Source: Neoscytalidium dimidiatum
Taxonomy: Eukaryota > Ascomycota > Dothideomycetes > Botryosphaeriales > Botryosphaeriaceae
NCBI GenBank assembly: GCA_037367355.1
Contig: CM074706.1
Span: forward strand, 1,116,001 to 1,180,000
Direction: 5' to 3'
Length of the DNA: 64,000 nucleotides
Positions within the stretch are counted from its first letter, which is position 1. Each line of letters opens with the position of its first letter. Of the stretch, positions 1 through 13,611 are shown piece by piece. The notes below the pieces were generated by a model. That model saw nothing but the letters and a program-made list of their open reading frames with translations. It ran no database searches and had not been told where the DNA came from. The position numbers and the translations under genes were made by a program.

Positions 1-299
1 CGGAGAGAGAGAGATTGCCGCCTTTAGATTTAGTACGTAAACGCGCTCTAAATCTAGTATAACTTCGTACGAAGGTGCGCGTAGGTATTTTTAGTAGATT
101 CCGAGAATTTTGCGCGGTCGATTTGGGAATTTCAGAGGTGCGGATAGAGAGCGCGCGATTCGCCTAACGAGGTCTCTTTTCCACGCGATAACGCAGTAGC
201 GCGTATAGCTACGAAGCTAAGATTCGAGAATCTAGCTAAGGGAATCGAGAGCTTTCGATAGATACCGGTCTTGGCGCTTTTTCTCGAGGTCGAATTCGG

Positions 300-3200
300 A
301 GGTGTTAAGTATTTTATATTAGTTTGCGTATAATAGCTCTAAAGTATCGGTAATATAAAAATTACCGTTCTACGCTAATTACGATTATAAGCTATCGGTC
401 TATAAAGAACTAATACCGAGTAAATTATTAGTCTAAAAGGAAATCCTTAAGACTAACTAGTTAAAAATACTCTACGAGTAGTTATATCTAGACCTAGAAT
501 TCGTAGTCCTATAAATAGATAAATACTACGATAAGCGGTACTAGAAGGCACTATAGTTAAAGAAGGGGGATAAAGTTTATCTTCTTAGAAAAAATATTAA
601 AATAAGGCGACTAAATAATAAGCTAGATTTTAAGAAAATAGAACTATTTAGAATCGAAGATAAAATTAGAAAGGTTAATTTCCGTCTTAAATTACTAGAA
701 ATAATACGAATATACCCCGTTTTTTATATATCTCTCTTAGAATTAGTACTAAAGTACGCTAAAACTATAATCTATATAAAAGAAATACTTCTAGAAAATT
801 CGAACGCCGACGAAAACTAAGATTAGAAAGTAGAGAAGGTCCTAAATAGCGGCTACGTTAACGGTTAATTTAGATATCTTCTTAAATAGAAAGAAGAATA
901 GAACGATATCTAGAAACCGCTAGAAAATTACGACGGATATAGATAACTTATTAATAAGTTCTATCGCTAAAACTCGAATTAACTAACGCCGTCGACTCGT
1001 TAAATATAAAGGACCTAAAATTAAAATTAGAAAATAAAGACTACCGCGTCTAATCGACTAGCTTAGAACTTTTAGACGGCGTAGTAGTAGAACTAACGCT
1101 AGGCGACCTAATAGAATAGAACGAACTCGTAATAACGTTAGCTAAGACGTCGCTACGTATACGCTTTACTAATCGCTCCTCCTTAGTATTATTAAGGTTA
1201 ATAGGATTTCTAGTTTCTAACGCCTCTAACTTCTTAAGTACGTCGATTATATCGGACTTACGCTATAGTATTAAGATAGTACGACGCTTAAGTAACTTCT
1301 ACTATCTCTTAGTATAGAATAATCTAGAAGCGGTCTTCTAAAGCTAATCCTTAAAGATAGTATATTTAGAACGCGCCCTATCTAAGATACGATAAAGGCG
1401 TTTAACTAGAGAAGAAATTAGTAGACGTATAGAATAACTAAGAAAAGACGAATAGTTAGAATCCTCTAAACCGCTAGTATTATAACTAGTACGACTAGTA
1501 CGATAATATTCGCTATAACGAGAAAAACCTAGAGCTACGCGATACTCTACTTCCGACTTCTCTATCTTACGGCGAGTATTTAATAGTAAATACTATAAAT
1601 AGAGTACCGGTATCGCGACGTCTAATAAGTTAATCTTCGTATCTAAAGACTTACGCTTAGCCTTCTAGAAATTACGTTTACGTTTCGAAGGTATAGTAGG
1701 AACTTACGGAAGGAAAAAAAGATAAATAAAGAAGCGACGAAAATCTAAGAAATAGGCCTAGCGGAAGAATCTTCGGGCCGAAGATTTCTAAGAAGGAGAG
1801 TAGTATTACAAACCCTAGAATATACGGGCTTTATAGCTATAAGAAACGCGAGCCTATACGGGAAAATAAGCTATAGAGTCTTAAGAACCCTACGTCTAAT
1901 AGAGCCGCGCTCTTTAGTTCTATACGGGAAGACTAGAAATATAAGATAACGGCGCGTAAGAAAATACTAGTAAGTAATAACTACCGCCTATACGGGAAGA
2001 ACGCCCCGAGCGTAACGACTAGAAAGAAGGCACGGCCTAATAAAAAGCCCGTAGGGGATAAAGAACTATACGGGTAGAAAGTAGAAAGACGATAAGAATA
2101 GATACTATAGAATAAGAGTATAGCGGTAGTATCGTCCGCTAGTACTATTAGAAGTCGGAAACTAGAAAACGAGCCTAAGCGCCTATATTATATAATACGA
2201 TCTACTTAGATTAATCTAATCTAAGTTCTTTAATCTAATACTATTAATCTAATAGCGTTAATCTAGTAGTACTAATCTAGATTACTATAAACTCTTCTAT
2301 AGTATATAGATACGCTTATAAGATAGTACTTTTAATCCTCGTAGTTAACTTAAAGTTCTAATTTAATACTATATTAACTTAGAGATAATAAGACCTATCG
2401 AACTTCTATATTATATAACTTCTTATTCTATTATTACTTCCCTTTCCTCGTCTTTAAGGTAAACCCTTCGATAAATCTAAACCTACTAGGTAACTCTAAA
2501 GCCTAGTAGTAGAGGCCCCGTCGTTATATATAAATTAGTAACTACGTAAAGAGATAGTAGAGAAAGTTAATAACGTACTTAGAAATTCTAAATTTAAGGT
2601 AAAAGTTAATATAATACTAGTAAGAAATAAACGAATTCATAATTAAAAGAAGTCTATAGTACTAACTATAGAAGTTAGATTACTCGTAGCTATAGTAAAT
2701 ACGATACTAATAGCTTTCTTAGCTTAAAAGTAAGATTCTACTATAATATAGCTCTTATAGATTATAGATACCGGCTTAAATACTTATATTTACTATAAAT
2801 ATATAAAATAATAACTTATAAATATTCGTCTAGTAGTAAACGGTAAATACGTTATTTTAAGTAGCGGATTTTAACTAATTAATAGCTACGTAAACGTACT
2901 AGTTATAATATAAAGAAATAGTAAGAAAGTTAAAATACTTCTTAAGAACGTCTACTACGTGTCTAATATATTAGCGAACCTTATCTTAATAAGAACTATT
3001 AAGAAATTAGGCTATTTAATAGACGCTAGTAAAAGACGTATATACGAGATAGTAAATCGGTCTACCTTCTATAATATTATAGTAGAAAATAATATTTACT
3101 TTATTAAATACTATTAGAAGTTAATCTTACTAAGTATAAGCTATACTCTAGCCGCTATAACTACTAGAAAGCTTCTAACTAATTACTAATATAAGATTAT

Positions 3201-6190
3201 AGCTTATATAAATAGAGGAGTAATAACTTACCTCTCTAAAGCTACTTAAAAAGCTAAAATTAAATCTTAATCGAATTAGAAATTATACTATAATATATAT
3301 ATAAGAACGAAAGTATATTAGATTATTTTATATTTAGAAAAGAAGAAAGAATAGTTATTAGAATTCTTCTTTCGCGTCTTATTTAATATAATTATTATAA
3401 TAGACGCGTATAATAAGTATAGATATATTATATACCTAGAATATATAGTAATAAACTATATACTTTTTCGTTTATATATAAATAAATACTAATACGTAGA
3501 TATTTTTTAGAAGTTCTTCTAGTTAATTTAAAACTATTTTAAGTAGAAAGTCGTATTCTTTCGCTCTAATAACGAGACCTTCTTAACTTATATATTTTAT
3601 AACTCTATAAGAAAGTAAGGAATTATCTAAAAGACGTTTATACTATATACTTCTAAATAGAATAAATATTTAAAACGGTTAAGAGAAGTCCTTACTACTA
3701 AAGCCCGCGTTTTACGAGTAGAAGAAAACTTTCTAGTAGAACTATAGCTAGAAATCTACTCTATAGCGGCCTATATTTATAATCGAACCCCTAGTAGGCG
3801 CTTAAAGTAGAAAACTCTATTTAAGTTAGTATATAGTAGTAAGTCTTCGCTAGTATACTTACGTATATACGATAGTAAGGCCTATATATTAAATAAAACT
3901 ATTATATTATCTAATAAACTATTAGATAGAGCCTTAGTAGACTACTTAATCGGTTATAATTCTAGAAATATCTACTAAATATAGTATCTATTAGATTAAA
4001 GGATTATTATTATACGAGATATTACTTTTAATAAAATAATAAGGTTTTAGCCTTATAAGAGAGAAACCTTTATACTAGAGATATTTAAAGAAGTAGTAGA
4101 ATCTCTAATAGAGTATCTACTAATTATACTCGATCTAAATAATATAATCGATTTAAGTTCTAAAAGTAAGAGTAATTAAAAGAAAGAAGAAAGCTCTATA
4201 TAAAGAACTATACCCTCTACGGACGATAGTAGGCTAAATTTTTATATAAAATAGTTATTACCTAGCTACGGTCTCCGCGAAGACTCTAATATATATCCTC
4301 CTTAGGGTTAATTACTAACTTCTAAAGCCTTATCTAAAGTAGAAAATTAACCGCTATTATAGAGCGCTTTTAGAGTAGAGAATAAAACTATAATAATATA
4401 AAAAGCTTAGAAATTACTATAGAGAGGTAATTAGGCTTTAAGAGTAGTAGAAATCTCTTCTAAAATTAACCCTTCTAATATTATTAAAGGACGCCGTACT
4501 AGGTTTAAAAAAAATAGCCTATATAGCTTTATTATAATAAAACTACTAGTATAAGACGACTTTTTATATAGTCTAGTCTATCTTACTAGAAATATTACGG
4601 CTAGAAGCTAAAGTATATAACTTCCCCTCTAAACTACGTAACTATAAAAAGCTACTCGTTTATCCGTATAAGAAGTAGTTCTCGAAAGCTCTATAAGAGA
4701 AAATAAGAAAGCTCTAAGTAAAGAACGTCTAGAAAGAAGTACTAATTACTAAAGCTATTAATAAGTAGAAATAAGTTATACTACTTACTAAAGTATTTAA
4801 ATATAAACTTAATAAATTTAGCTAATTAACGAAGTATAAGATACGAATATATATAAGAGGGGATAAGTAGTATACTACTTAAGATATATATACTACTATA
4901 TTAGCTCTACGTATACTTAGAACCCTTATAGTACTTATTACCGCCTTCGACCTTAAAACTTGTTAGTACAATATAGTAAACGCCTTTTTCTACGTTATTT
5001 TAGATAAGGAAGTCTACTATTACCTACTAAACGATATAAATATTAAGCCTAGAAAAGTACTACGCCTATTATAAGTACTATATAGCCTTAAATAAGTACT
5101 AGCGCTCTAGTAGAAATATCTCTATAAAACGCTTTAAGAGTTTAGACTCTAAGAAGTATTAGAAGCTCTATATCTATTTAAAAATAAATATCTAATCGTC
5201 TTCTTCTTCGTAGACGATATTATTATTATCTATAGTAAGAATTATAAGAAGTACGTTAATAGCTTCTAAAAGAAGCTCTTCTAGTACTATAAAATACGCC
5301 TAATTAGTAAAGTATAATAGTTTCTTATAGTATAGATTATATAGAATAGAAATAGAAGGTATATATAGCTTTTATAAGAGTTATATATAAAGATACTTAT
5401 TAAGCGTTTTTATATTAATAAAAGTATTAAGATAATAATACTACTATCTACCTAGAAGTAAATCGCGAAGAATACTAAATAGATAACTTCTATTTAAATT
5501 TATAAGTACTAGAGTAAAGTTAATTCGATTAACTTTACTTTTATATTTATACGCTCTAATATTACTTTTATAACGTCTAAGCTCTTAGAATATCTATAAA
5601 ACTCTTTAGAGTACTATTAAAGGCTAGTAAAGTAAGTACTTATATACTTAGAAAATATATAAAGGAGAGTACTCTTTATAGACGGCTCTAATATAGATAA
5701 AAGTATCTTTATAGCTAGTAGTAATATCTTATTCGCTACTAATATAAATATAAGAAAAAGCTATTAAGAATTTATATTTATTTTTTTTAGTATACTAGTA
5801 GACTAGAGTACTAGAAAGTAGCGTATAATCTTAACCTCTACTACTAAAGCTAAACTCCTTATACTATTAAAAACCGCTCGCTATACTATTTAGTAGAAAA
5901 GATTCTTTAAGAGTATAAGCTTTAATCTAGAATATAAAATTAAAATATAATATAATAATAGGCGAATACTAGAGCTTATAAATAAATTAGATTTAAAACT
6001 TAATACTAGCCTATAATATATTAATATATACTAATACTAGCTTTACTAGAAAGTATAAATATAGATAATTAAGCTAAAATAGACGCCGATAGCTAAAATA
6101 GTAGCTAATAGTATAACGAAAGTACTTATAAGATAATAATACCTTACTTTTATATAATTATTAAATTTATACGATATACTAAATACGAAG
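300..6190 (+). mobile_element. RIP-inactivated Ty1/Copia-type retrotransposon
   Basis: Reading through stops on the + strand gives the Copia order of pol domains. An aspartic protease motif IIDTG is at 2761-2775 and a GAG-pre-integrase-like stretch near 3190-3240. The integrase core has an RSNNE block near 3570, a TSKxN...ER-type block at about 3650-3720, and a closing AAYIYNRTP at about 3766-3792. The reverse transcriptase includes an FDL...NAF block near 4950-4990 and the VDD catalytic triplet at 5210-5218. The RNase H motif LTSTTKAKL is near 5831-5856. Upstream sequence (about 300-2100) is probably gag, with five irregularly spaced copies of tatacggg between 1821 and 2074. Many stops sit where Trp or Gln is expected, as RIP would produce. 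I could not find the LTRs, so both ends are approximate. Confidence 0.85.
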
Positions 6191-7031
6191 TAATCGATAG
6201 TTATCTATCGGTAAACCTATTTAATACTATAGGTTTTCTAGTTAGTTTTATATAATATAGCGAATTATTTATTCTAACGTTACGCTTACTATTATATTTA
6301 GACGTTACGTTTTTACTAATCGTCTAGTAGAAAACGCCCTTTATATACTCGCTACTCTCGCTCTATAACTAATTTTCTTTCCTCTATAAGAGTTATTAAT
6401 ACCTTATTTACTAGTATTCTATACGAGTATTATATTATATAACTACCTCTCTACTACTATACTCTTTATTTTTTCGTTCTTTATGCTTTTAACTACCTAG
6501 AAAATTATAAAATTATTAATTTTATTTATTAATACGTACTTAATAAGATATAAGAAAGATTTTACTTATTATTATATTAATATAGTAAAAGTAATACTTC
6601 TATAAGCTTTTAGTAAGCTCTCTATAATCTTTTCGTAAGATTTTACGTATCTTACGAAGGAGGTATATTAAATACTAGTATTATAGTCGTTATTTTATTA
6701 CTATAGTATATTTCTTTTATACTTAATTCTACTACTAATTTTGCTTACTTATTAGCGTATATTAAATATATATAATTACCCTTATTCGGTATTTTTTACT
6801 AGTATACTAATTTATTTATTCTACTTATTATTACTGCTTAATATAGTACCCTATTAACTACCTAGTTTAATATAATACTAGTTATTAAATATAAGATTTA
6901 AGATTTTACTCTATTATAGAGAGTAGCTACGATCGTTTAAGGATTGCTTAAGTCTCTATACGTTTCTACGAGTATACGTATTCGGATATCTACTTCGAGC
7001 GTCGGCTTAAGATTACTTCGAAGAGGGTATC
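6191..7031. other. RIP-mutated spacer between the two retroelements
   Basis: AT-rich RIP sequence after the Copia RNase H region and before the Gypsy 3' LTR. It may include the Copia 3' end and LTR, but I could not match it to a second copy at the window start. Nothing coding is visible. Confidence 0.5.
7027..7031. repeat. Target-site duplication, left copy
   Basis: GTATC immediately left of the Gypsy element, matching 13607-13611. A 5-bp duplication is normal for Ty3/Gypsy integrases. Confidence 0.8.
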
Positions 7032-7416
7032 TATTACGCCGGGACTCTTTCTAGGGGAGTTAAGGCGCGTCGTTAAGTAGCTTAGGCTTTCTAGGGGCCG
7101 ATATAGTAGTAGGTAGGGGAGGTACGTACGATAGTAGGATAGGAATTAATTAATAAGTTAACTACAAGGGTCCTAACTACGATAAATAAGTATAGTCTAT
7201 ATATATTAAGTAATCGGTACGATTAGTAGTAATTAGTAATATTTACCTACTAATTAGTACTAATTAGTAGTCCGAGCTTTACTAAGTGAGTACGTAGTAG
7301 TCTAGTATATTAGTATCGGTAGATATTCTACCGAGTTAGGCCCCGAGTTAGTTACGTAGACGGTAAGTAGTCGTAAGGTTTTATTATCCGTCTTTCTAGG
7401 CGACTATACCGTAATA
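7032..7416 (-). repeat. Gypsy 3' LTR (fully RIP-mutated)
   Basis: 385 bp, begins TATTACGCC and ends CGTAATA, so the termini are inverted repeats; an original TG...CA end would have become TA...TA. It matches 13222-13606 without gaps. Over the first 229 bp the copies differ at about 9 sites, and over the last 156 bp at about 20 sites. All differences are transitions (hand count). Confidence 0.92.
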
Positions 7417-7430
7417 CTATCCCCCCTCTA
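7417..7430 (-). other. Polypurine tract of the Gypsy element
   Basis: On the minus strand this reads TAGAGGGGGGATAG directly upstream of the 3' LTR. It is the expected second-strand primer site and independently supports minus-strand orientation. Confidence 0.7.
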
Positions 7431-10400
7431 GATAACCTTTGGCCCGAAGGTCGAGTATAAAGGTAGTAGAGCTCCCTTCTTAGTTCTCTTAAGATTATTT
7501 CCTTGCCGTTATATCTAGTTCCGCTCGTCGATACGCGCTTCTCGCCCGTATTCTTCGTAACGGTACTAACGCTTCTAGACGTTATTCTTTTTATATAGAG
7601 AGACCTTATCTTTGTTATCTTATATCGCCGGATTCTAAGAGGTATTACGAGTATACTAAGCGAGGTTATCTTTATTTCTTTCCTTCTAATATAGCTTCCC
7701 CTATTAAATTTTATCGTGTAGATTAATAACGGGACCGGGTACGGGCTTAGATTAAGTAGACCTAGCGCGAGATCGAAAGAAATAAGGCCGAGATTTAGCG
7801 GTTATAAGAGGAGGCTTAACGTTTAGTTCGTCGTACTACTACTTTCTAGTCTAAGGTAATCCGCCTATTACGGATACTTTCCTTTCTAGATTCTCGGAGT
7901 TAGGAGTTGTTTAAGCGGGAGTTAGCGGCTATTAAGGCTAAGGAGGCGTAGGAGACGTAGGCGGCTTAGAGGTCCTTATTATTTAGTTTAGGCGGTAGTA
8001 ACGTAGCGGGTTCTAACGGGCTAGTTCCTCGAGAGGTACTAGTAGACTAGTTTTAGATATCCTTAACGCCTCCTCTAGGGTTCGCGTTATAGGAGGATAC
8101 TCTAGGTTTAGGCGGTTAGAGTTTCGTCGGTAGTATTTATAGATAAGTTCCTCGTAGTTAAGGTAAGAGATTAGTTCCTATAAGGGTTCCTACGGGTTCC
8201 CGGCGGAATCCGTTCCTTCCTATTTAATAAGGTACTTAAATTAACCGTTAATCTAGTCTCTATCTAGGATTTTCTCTATATTCTATTCTTTATCGGTATT
8301 ATCGGGGTATATTTTAAGTTCTAGGTTAGGTTCGGCGTTACTATATACGGGTTTAAGTAAAGAGATATAGAAAACTAGGTATATACCTACTTATTCTAGT
8401 AATTTAAGTTTAAAGGAAATAGGTAAAAGTTTTTTCTTAATTTAGTAGGGTCCGATTTTCTTATAGTCTAATTTATCGTTCGATTGTATTATTTTAATGT
8501 TTTTTCTAAGAAGCTAGACTTTATTCTCCTCCTTTAGGAGCGGCGACGCTTAGCGCTGTCTATCGTAGTATATAGCTATTCGGTATACGGTAAATTTAAT
8601 ATCTCGGGCTAGTTCCTAGTATAGTTCGCGTAACTAGTCTACTCTAAGTATAGCTTTTTAGGCGAGTACTTCGTAGATCTAAGATTCTTCGAAGGCGGTA
8701 GGATTAAATCTATAGTTAGCGTAGAAAGGCGTAGTTTATATAGCTTCCGTTAATATACTATTATACGCATATTAGGCTAGTAGTAGGAGTTCGACCTAGT
8801 TATTTTACCTATAGTTTAGGTAGAATCTTAGGTACTATTCTAGTATCTAGTTAGTTTGTTTCGTTTATCCGTCGGTTTACGAGTATACCGTTATTAATAT
8901 TTTATATTTAGTTCCTAACTTATAGACTAAGGTTTACTAGAACTTAGCTCTAAATCGTAGGTCCCGGTTCGTAATTAGTTTCTTAGGCATCCCGTAGTAG
9001 GCGAAGATATATTTAAGAAAGAGGTAGGCGTAGCCCTCCGCTCCGATTTTCTTATTATAAGGGATAAAGTATACCTATTTTATTAGACGGTCGATAATAA
9101 CTAGGATAGCGTTATATCGTACTTTAGTTACGGGGTCTACTAAGACTAATAGATCGATAATAAAGTCTATTATAATCGATTTCTAGGGTTTAGTTAGTAT
9201 TATAATAAGCTATAGTTATCCGTATAGTATATATCGCGCTACCTTATTCTTTACGCATTCGTTATATTTTTAGATAACTTTCTCTACTATTTTCCTTATT
9301 TGGGGAAAGTAGAAGTATCTTATAAGCCGTTCTAAGGTTCTTATTATTCCTAGGTATTTATAGACTACGAATTCGTAGTATTCCTTTATTAGCCGTTTAC
9401 GTAGAGGTATAGGTACGTAGATCTTTCCGCGGAATAGTATATTACCTCTATAGTTTTAGACTAGGTCGGGGTCGTTATATTTAGGGGTATCTATTCGTTA
9501 AAGTAGTTCTTAGGATAGCGGATTATTATTATATTTTTCTTAGATAATTTATTTCTAAGTAGCGGTATCGTCTTCTTCTCTATTTACTACTTCCTCTACG
9601 GTTTCTTTAGGTATTAGTATAAGTTTCTTATCCTATAGTTCTTCCTTATTCTTAGATTCCTATTTAAGTATTAGGCCTCTTAGCGGCTCGCCGTTATCGA
9701 TAGGGTTTTCTAGTCTTATAATAGGTGCTAGTATCCGTTCCTCCTAGAGTAGGTTAGATTCCTTAATAATTTAGGGGCGGTTAGGGCCTAACGTGCCGTC
9801 GTCGTTTTATCGTAGTACCGCTAGTAATAGTTTCGGTTTTTCTTCTATATAGTCGGCTCTACGGCTAAGCGCGTCGGTCTTACCGTTTTCTTCTCTCTTA
9901 CGGTAGTAGATCTTAAAGTAGAAGGGAGCTAGTTATTCTATCTATCGTACTTATCTTCTATTTAGTATCTTAGTAGTTATAAAGTATTCTAGGTTCTTAT
10001 AATCCGAGTATACTATAATTTCGTAGTTAGCCCCCTTAAGATAGTATCGCTATTCTTTAAACGCTATAACGATCGTAAGTAGTTCTTTATTATATATCTC
10101 GTAATTAAGCTCGGCGGGTAATATTTTACGAGAGTAATACGTAATAGAGTGTAACCTTTTCTCGTCGTCTAGCTAGCTAAGGGTAGCGCTAATAGTATAG
10201 TTAGATACGTTAGTTTCGAGGTAGAGTGGCTTATTAGAATCGAATATAAGGAGTATCGGCGCTTCTACGAAGGCCCTTTTAAGTTAATTAAACGCCTCTT
10301 ATTAGGGTGCTTCTTAGGTAAAAGGGGTATTCTTTTAGATAAGTCGGATTAGAGGTTCGGCTACGTATAAGTATCGTTTAATAAATCGTCGGTAGAAGTT

Positions 10401-13221
10401 AGTAAACCCTAAAAAGGCTTATACTTCTTTAACGTCTCTTAGTTCTAGCTACTTTAGGATATCTTCTATCTTCTTTAGGTCTATAACTACTTTCCCTAGT
10501 TCGATAATAAAACCTAGGAATTCTACCCTTTAGGTATAGAAGGTATATTTTTCTAGTTTAACGGAGAGGTTATATTCGAGTAGTTTCTAGAGGACTTTAG
10601 CTATATATTCTTTATATTTCTTAAGGGTTTTAGAGTATATTAGAATATCGTCGAGGTAGGCTATATAGAATTAGTCTAGATATTCTCGTAGAACGTAGTT
10701 AACGAGGGCTTAAAATATAGTAGGGGCGTTAGTAAGTCTAAAAGGTATTACTAAGTACTCGTATAAATCGTATCGAGTTCTAAATACGGTTTTCTATTTA
10801 TATCCTTCCTTAATCTAGATAAGATAGTACCTATCCCGTAGGTCTAACTTAGTAAAGAATCGCGCTCCGGAGAGACGATCTCTTAGTTCGTTAATACGGG
10901 ATAGAGGGTAGCGGTCTTTAATAGTTATATCGTTTAGGGATCTATAATCTATATAGAGACGTAATTTACCTCCGGGCTTCGATACGAAGAGAACGGGGAA
11001 TCCTACTAAGAATTAAGAGGGTCGGATATATCCTTTTTTTAGTAATAAGTCTAAGTGTTCCCTTATTACTTATAATTTCTTTTCCGATATTAGATATAAG
11101 GGTCTAAATTAGGGTTTAGCGCCTAGTTTTAAGTTAATCTCGTAGTCTTATAGTCTATATTTCGGTAGTACGTCTTTAATCTTTTCTCTAAAAATTTTCT
11201 TAAACCGGTAGTATTCCTTAGGAACGCTATTAAGATATTATTCGTATATTCTAGTAGGGTCGTCTCCTCCTATAAGTATCGGGTAGTCTAGTTTTTCTCG
11301 TCTAGTAGTACTAACCTATCGGGTTCTTTCTTTATTTATAGTAGTAGGGCGATACTATATTATTCTAATTATCTACCTCTTCTTTCGGGTCCTTTCTAGC
11401 GCTACTTTCGAAATTAGGCTTACGTAGGTAATCGGTTTAGCTATAGTACGTAGTTTCTATTTTAGTTCTTAATTTCGTTCTCTAGGCTTAAGGGCGATTC
11501 CTCTATTATTCTAATCGTACTATACTTTCTATTTCTTCTACTAGGGGATACTAAGAATAATATTATACTTAGGAATCTTAGTAACGTCTAGATAGATACG
11601 TTCTCTATAGTTTTTATATTCGAGGGTTAGTTTCGGGGTTTCGATAATTACCTTTCTATCTCTAAAGGAGCTAGGGGATCTATTAATAGTTCTTAGCTAA
11701 TATAGTTAGTTCTTTTCTTAGGGTTTAAGGTTGGCTTTTTCCGCGAATCGGTTTAAGATATAATTCTCTTAGAATACGGAGTCGATAAGGGTAAGCGCTC
11801 GGCGTCTATTAATTTTTATTACGATAACCTAGTAGTTCTTATATTCTACGGAATCCCCCTTGCTTTCTAGTAGGTATCCTATAGTTTTTCCGGTTAATAC
11901 TATTATAGTTCTATAGGATAGGGGCCTTGCCTACTATAGCTCTAGTTTAGTAGACGTTTCTAGTTTTTTAGATAGTATCCGCTAATATTTTTAGCTTCCT
12001 AGTAAATAGGGTAGGCCTCGATACTATAAGTAGACTAGTAGAGGATATCGTAGTCGGGGGTCTTAGGCCGTCCTTTAGTAGCCGAGGTGGTTTTTCTATC
12101 GTTAGTCCGCTAGTTGCTAGTTCGTTTATCTAGGTAATTTCTACTAATATATCCGTGCTTTCCGTAGTAGAAGTAAAGACTTCTTTCGCGTCGTCGCTAT
12201 TCTTTCTCCGATACTAGCCGAGGGTTCCGTCGTTAGTTAGTATCTAAGTCTATAGAATCCCCTAGGGGTAGGTTATTTCGGGGTTACGAGGTATTAGCCG
12301 AGTATCGGGTTTAGCCTATCTCTTATCTAAAATTAAATAGTTATTAGTCGACTCGGATAGCCGTGTCGATAGTCTTACTAAAGTCCTTAGATAATCTAGT
12401 ACGAGTAAATTCGGCCTTTATATTATGCTTTAGACCTTTATAGAAGATATATTTAAGAGATTAGTCGTTCTAGTTAAGGTAGGAGGTAAGTATACAGAAT
12501 TCCGTAATATATTCCGAGACTAATCGGGTTTATTAGAGGTCTTAAATTCGAAGGGCGGCCTCCTACTCCTCGTTCTTACTACTAAAGGCTTGTCTAATTA
12601 CGTTAGCGAAGCGATTATAGTTAGCGAATAGGCTACTAGTTTTCGTACGTAGGATAGCCGAGCGGAAATCCTTTCGATAGAGTTCGAACTATCGTGCTAC
12701 GTTACCTCGGAGATAGATTTCTATAAAGCGGACTCTTTCTTTATCGTTCTTAAATAATACTTTATAGAATTCGAAGTAATTCTCTAGTTAGGCTAGAAAG
12801 TCGTTAAGCTTACGCCGATCTCTATCGTAGGTATTAGGGGTCTTAATCTTTAGTTTAGTATTATAGGGGGTCGATTCTAATATCGCGGGGGTAGCTAGGG
12901 TAGAAGGCCGTATAGTACGGTTAATAGTAAAGACTTATCCTTAAATAAAGTACTCTAAAAGGACTTAGCCGTAGTTATTACTAGCGTTCTCTAGTACTCT
13001 AGGTCCGTTAATTACTCGGCTTAAGAAGGCTATATCCGAGGAATAGACTTTCGAAATAAGTAGTCTTATATTAAGAGCTAGGTTTCTAGGGATTAAGGGA
13101 CGGATTAACTAAAGCTAATCCTCCTCCGTCGGAAGGTTATTCCTAATTTTAGTCTAGGATATTATAGTTAGTAGTTTTTAGGGTAGGATTACCTCCGGTG
13201 CCTATAAAAAGGTAGTTAAAG

Positions 13222-13606
13222 TATTACGCCGGGACTCTTTCTAGGAGAGTCGAGGCACGTCGTTAGATAGCTTAGGCTTTCTAGGGGCCGATATAGTAGT
13301 AGGTAGGGGAGGTACGTACGATAGTAGGATAGGAATTAATTAATAAGTTAACTACGAGGGTTCTAACTACGATAAATAAGTATAGTCTATATATATTAAG
13401 TAATCGGTACGATTAGTAGTAATTAGTAATATTTATCTACTAATTAGTACTAATTAGTGGTCCGAGCTTTACTAAGCGAGTGCGCGGTGGTCTGGTATAT
13501 TAGTGTCGGTAGGTATTCTGCCGAGTTAGGCCCCGAGTTGGTCACGTGGGCGGTGAGTAGTCGTAAGGTTTCATTATCCGCCTTTCTGGGCGACTGTGCC
13601 GTAATA
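13222..13606 (-). repeat. Gypsy 5' LTR, RIP-mutated in only about 60% of its length
   Basis: 385 bp, the partner of 7032-7416. Positions 13222-13450 are RIP-mutated like the rest of the element. Positions 13451-13606, the outer edge facing normal DNA, retain CA and TG dinucleotides and look like the pre-RIP state. The RIP border therefore falls inside the LTR. Confidence 0.92.
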
Positions 13607-13611
13607 GTATC
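13607..13611. repeat. Target-site duplication, right copy
   Basis: GTATC immediately right of the Gypsy element, identical to 7027-7031. Confidence 0.8.

Larger units (their letters stand above)
1..13450. other. RIP-saturated, gene-free repeat tract
   Basis: The dinucleotides CA and TG are almost absent on both strands (for example one CA in 361-600), while CG stays common, and TAG/CTA triplets are hugely over-represented. This is the signature of repeat-induced point mutation acting on CpA. Every frame is broken by many stops and there are no usable open frames. Composition turns ordinary just after 13,450. Two retroelements can still be read through the stops. Confidence 0.95.
7032..13606 (-). 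mobile_element. Full-length, RIP-inactivated Ty3/Gypsy retrotransposon
   Basis: It is bounded by two 385-bp LTRs (7032-7416 and 13222-13606) with TATTAC/GTAATA inverted ends and flanked by GTATC target duplications. On the minus strand, read through stops, the reverse transcriptase is plain: an RYDLYEYLVMPF block, a TNAP block, then YLDD at 10647-10658 followed by ILIYS. Downstream on that strand (about 9130-9190) an integrase stretch resembles IDFIIDL. Integrase after RT gives the Gypsy order. A purine tract abuts the 3' LTR at 7417-7430. Gag should lie at about 12.3-13.0 kb. No protein can be made. Confidence 0.93.

Noticed and set aside
1821..2074. Five copies of tatacggg in the Copia gag region as a possible regulatory array
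   Set aside because: Spacing is irregular (34, 66, 68, 78 nt) and it lies in RIP-decayed gag; it may be remnants of coding knuckles, but no array is supported.
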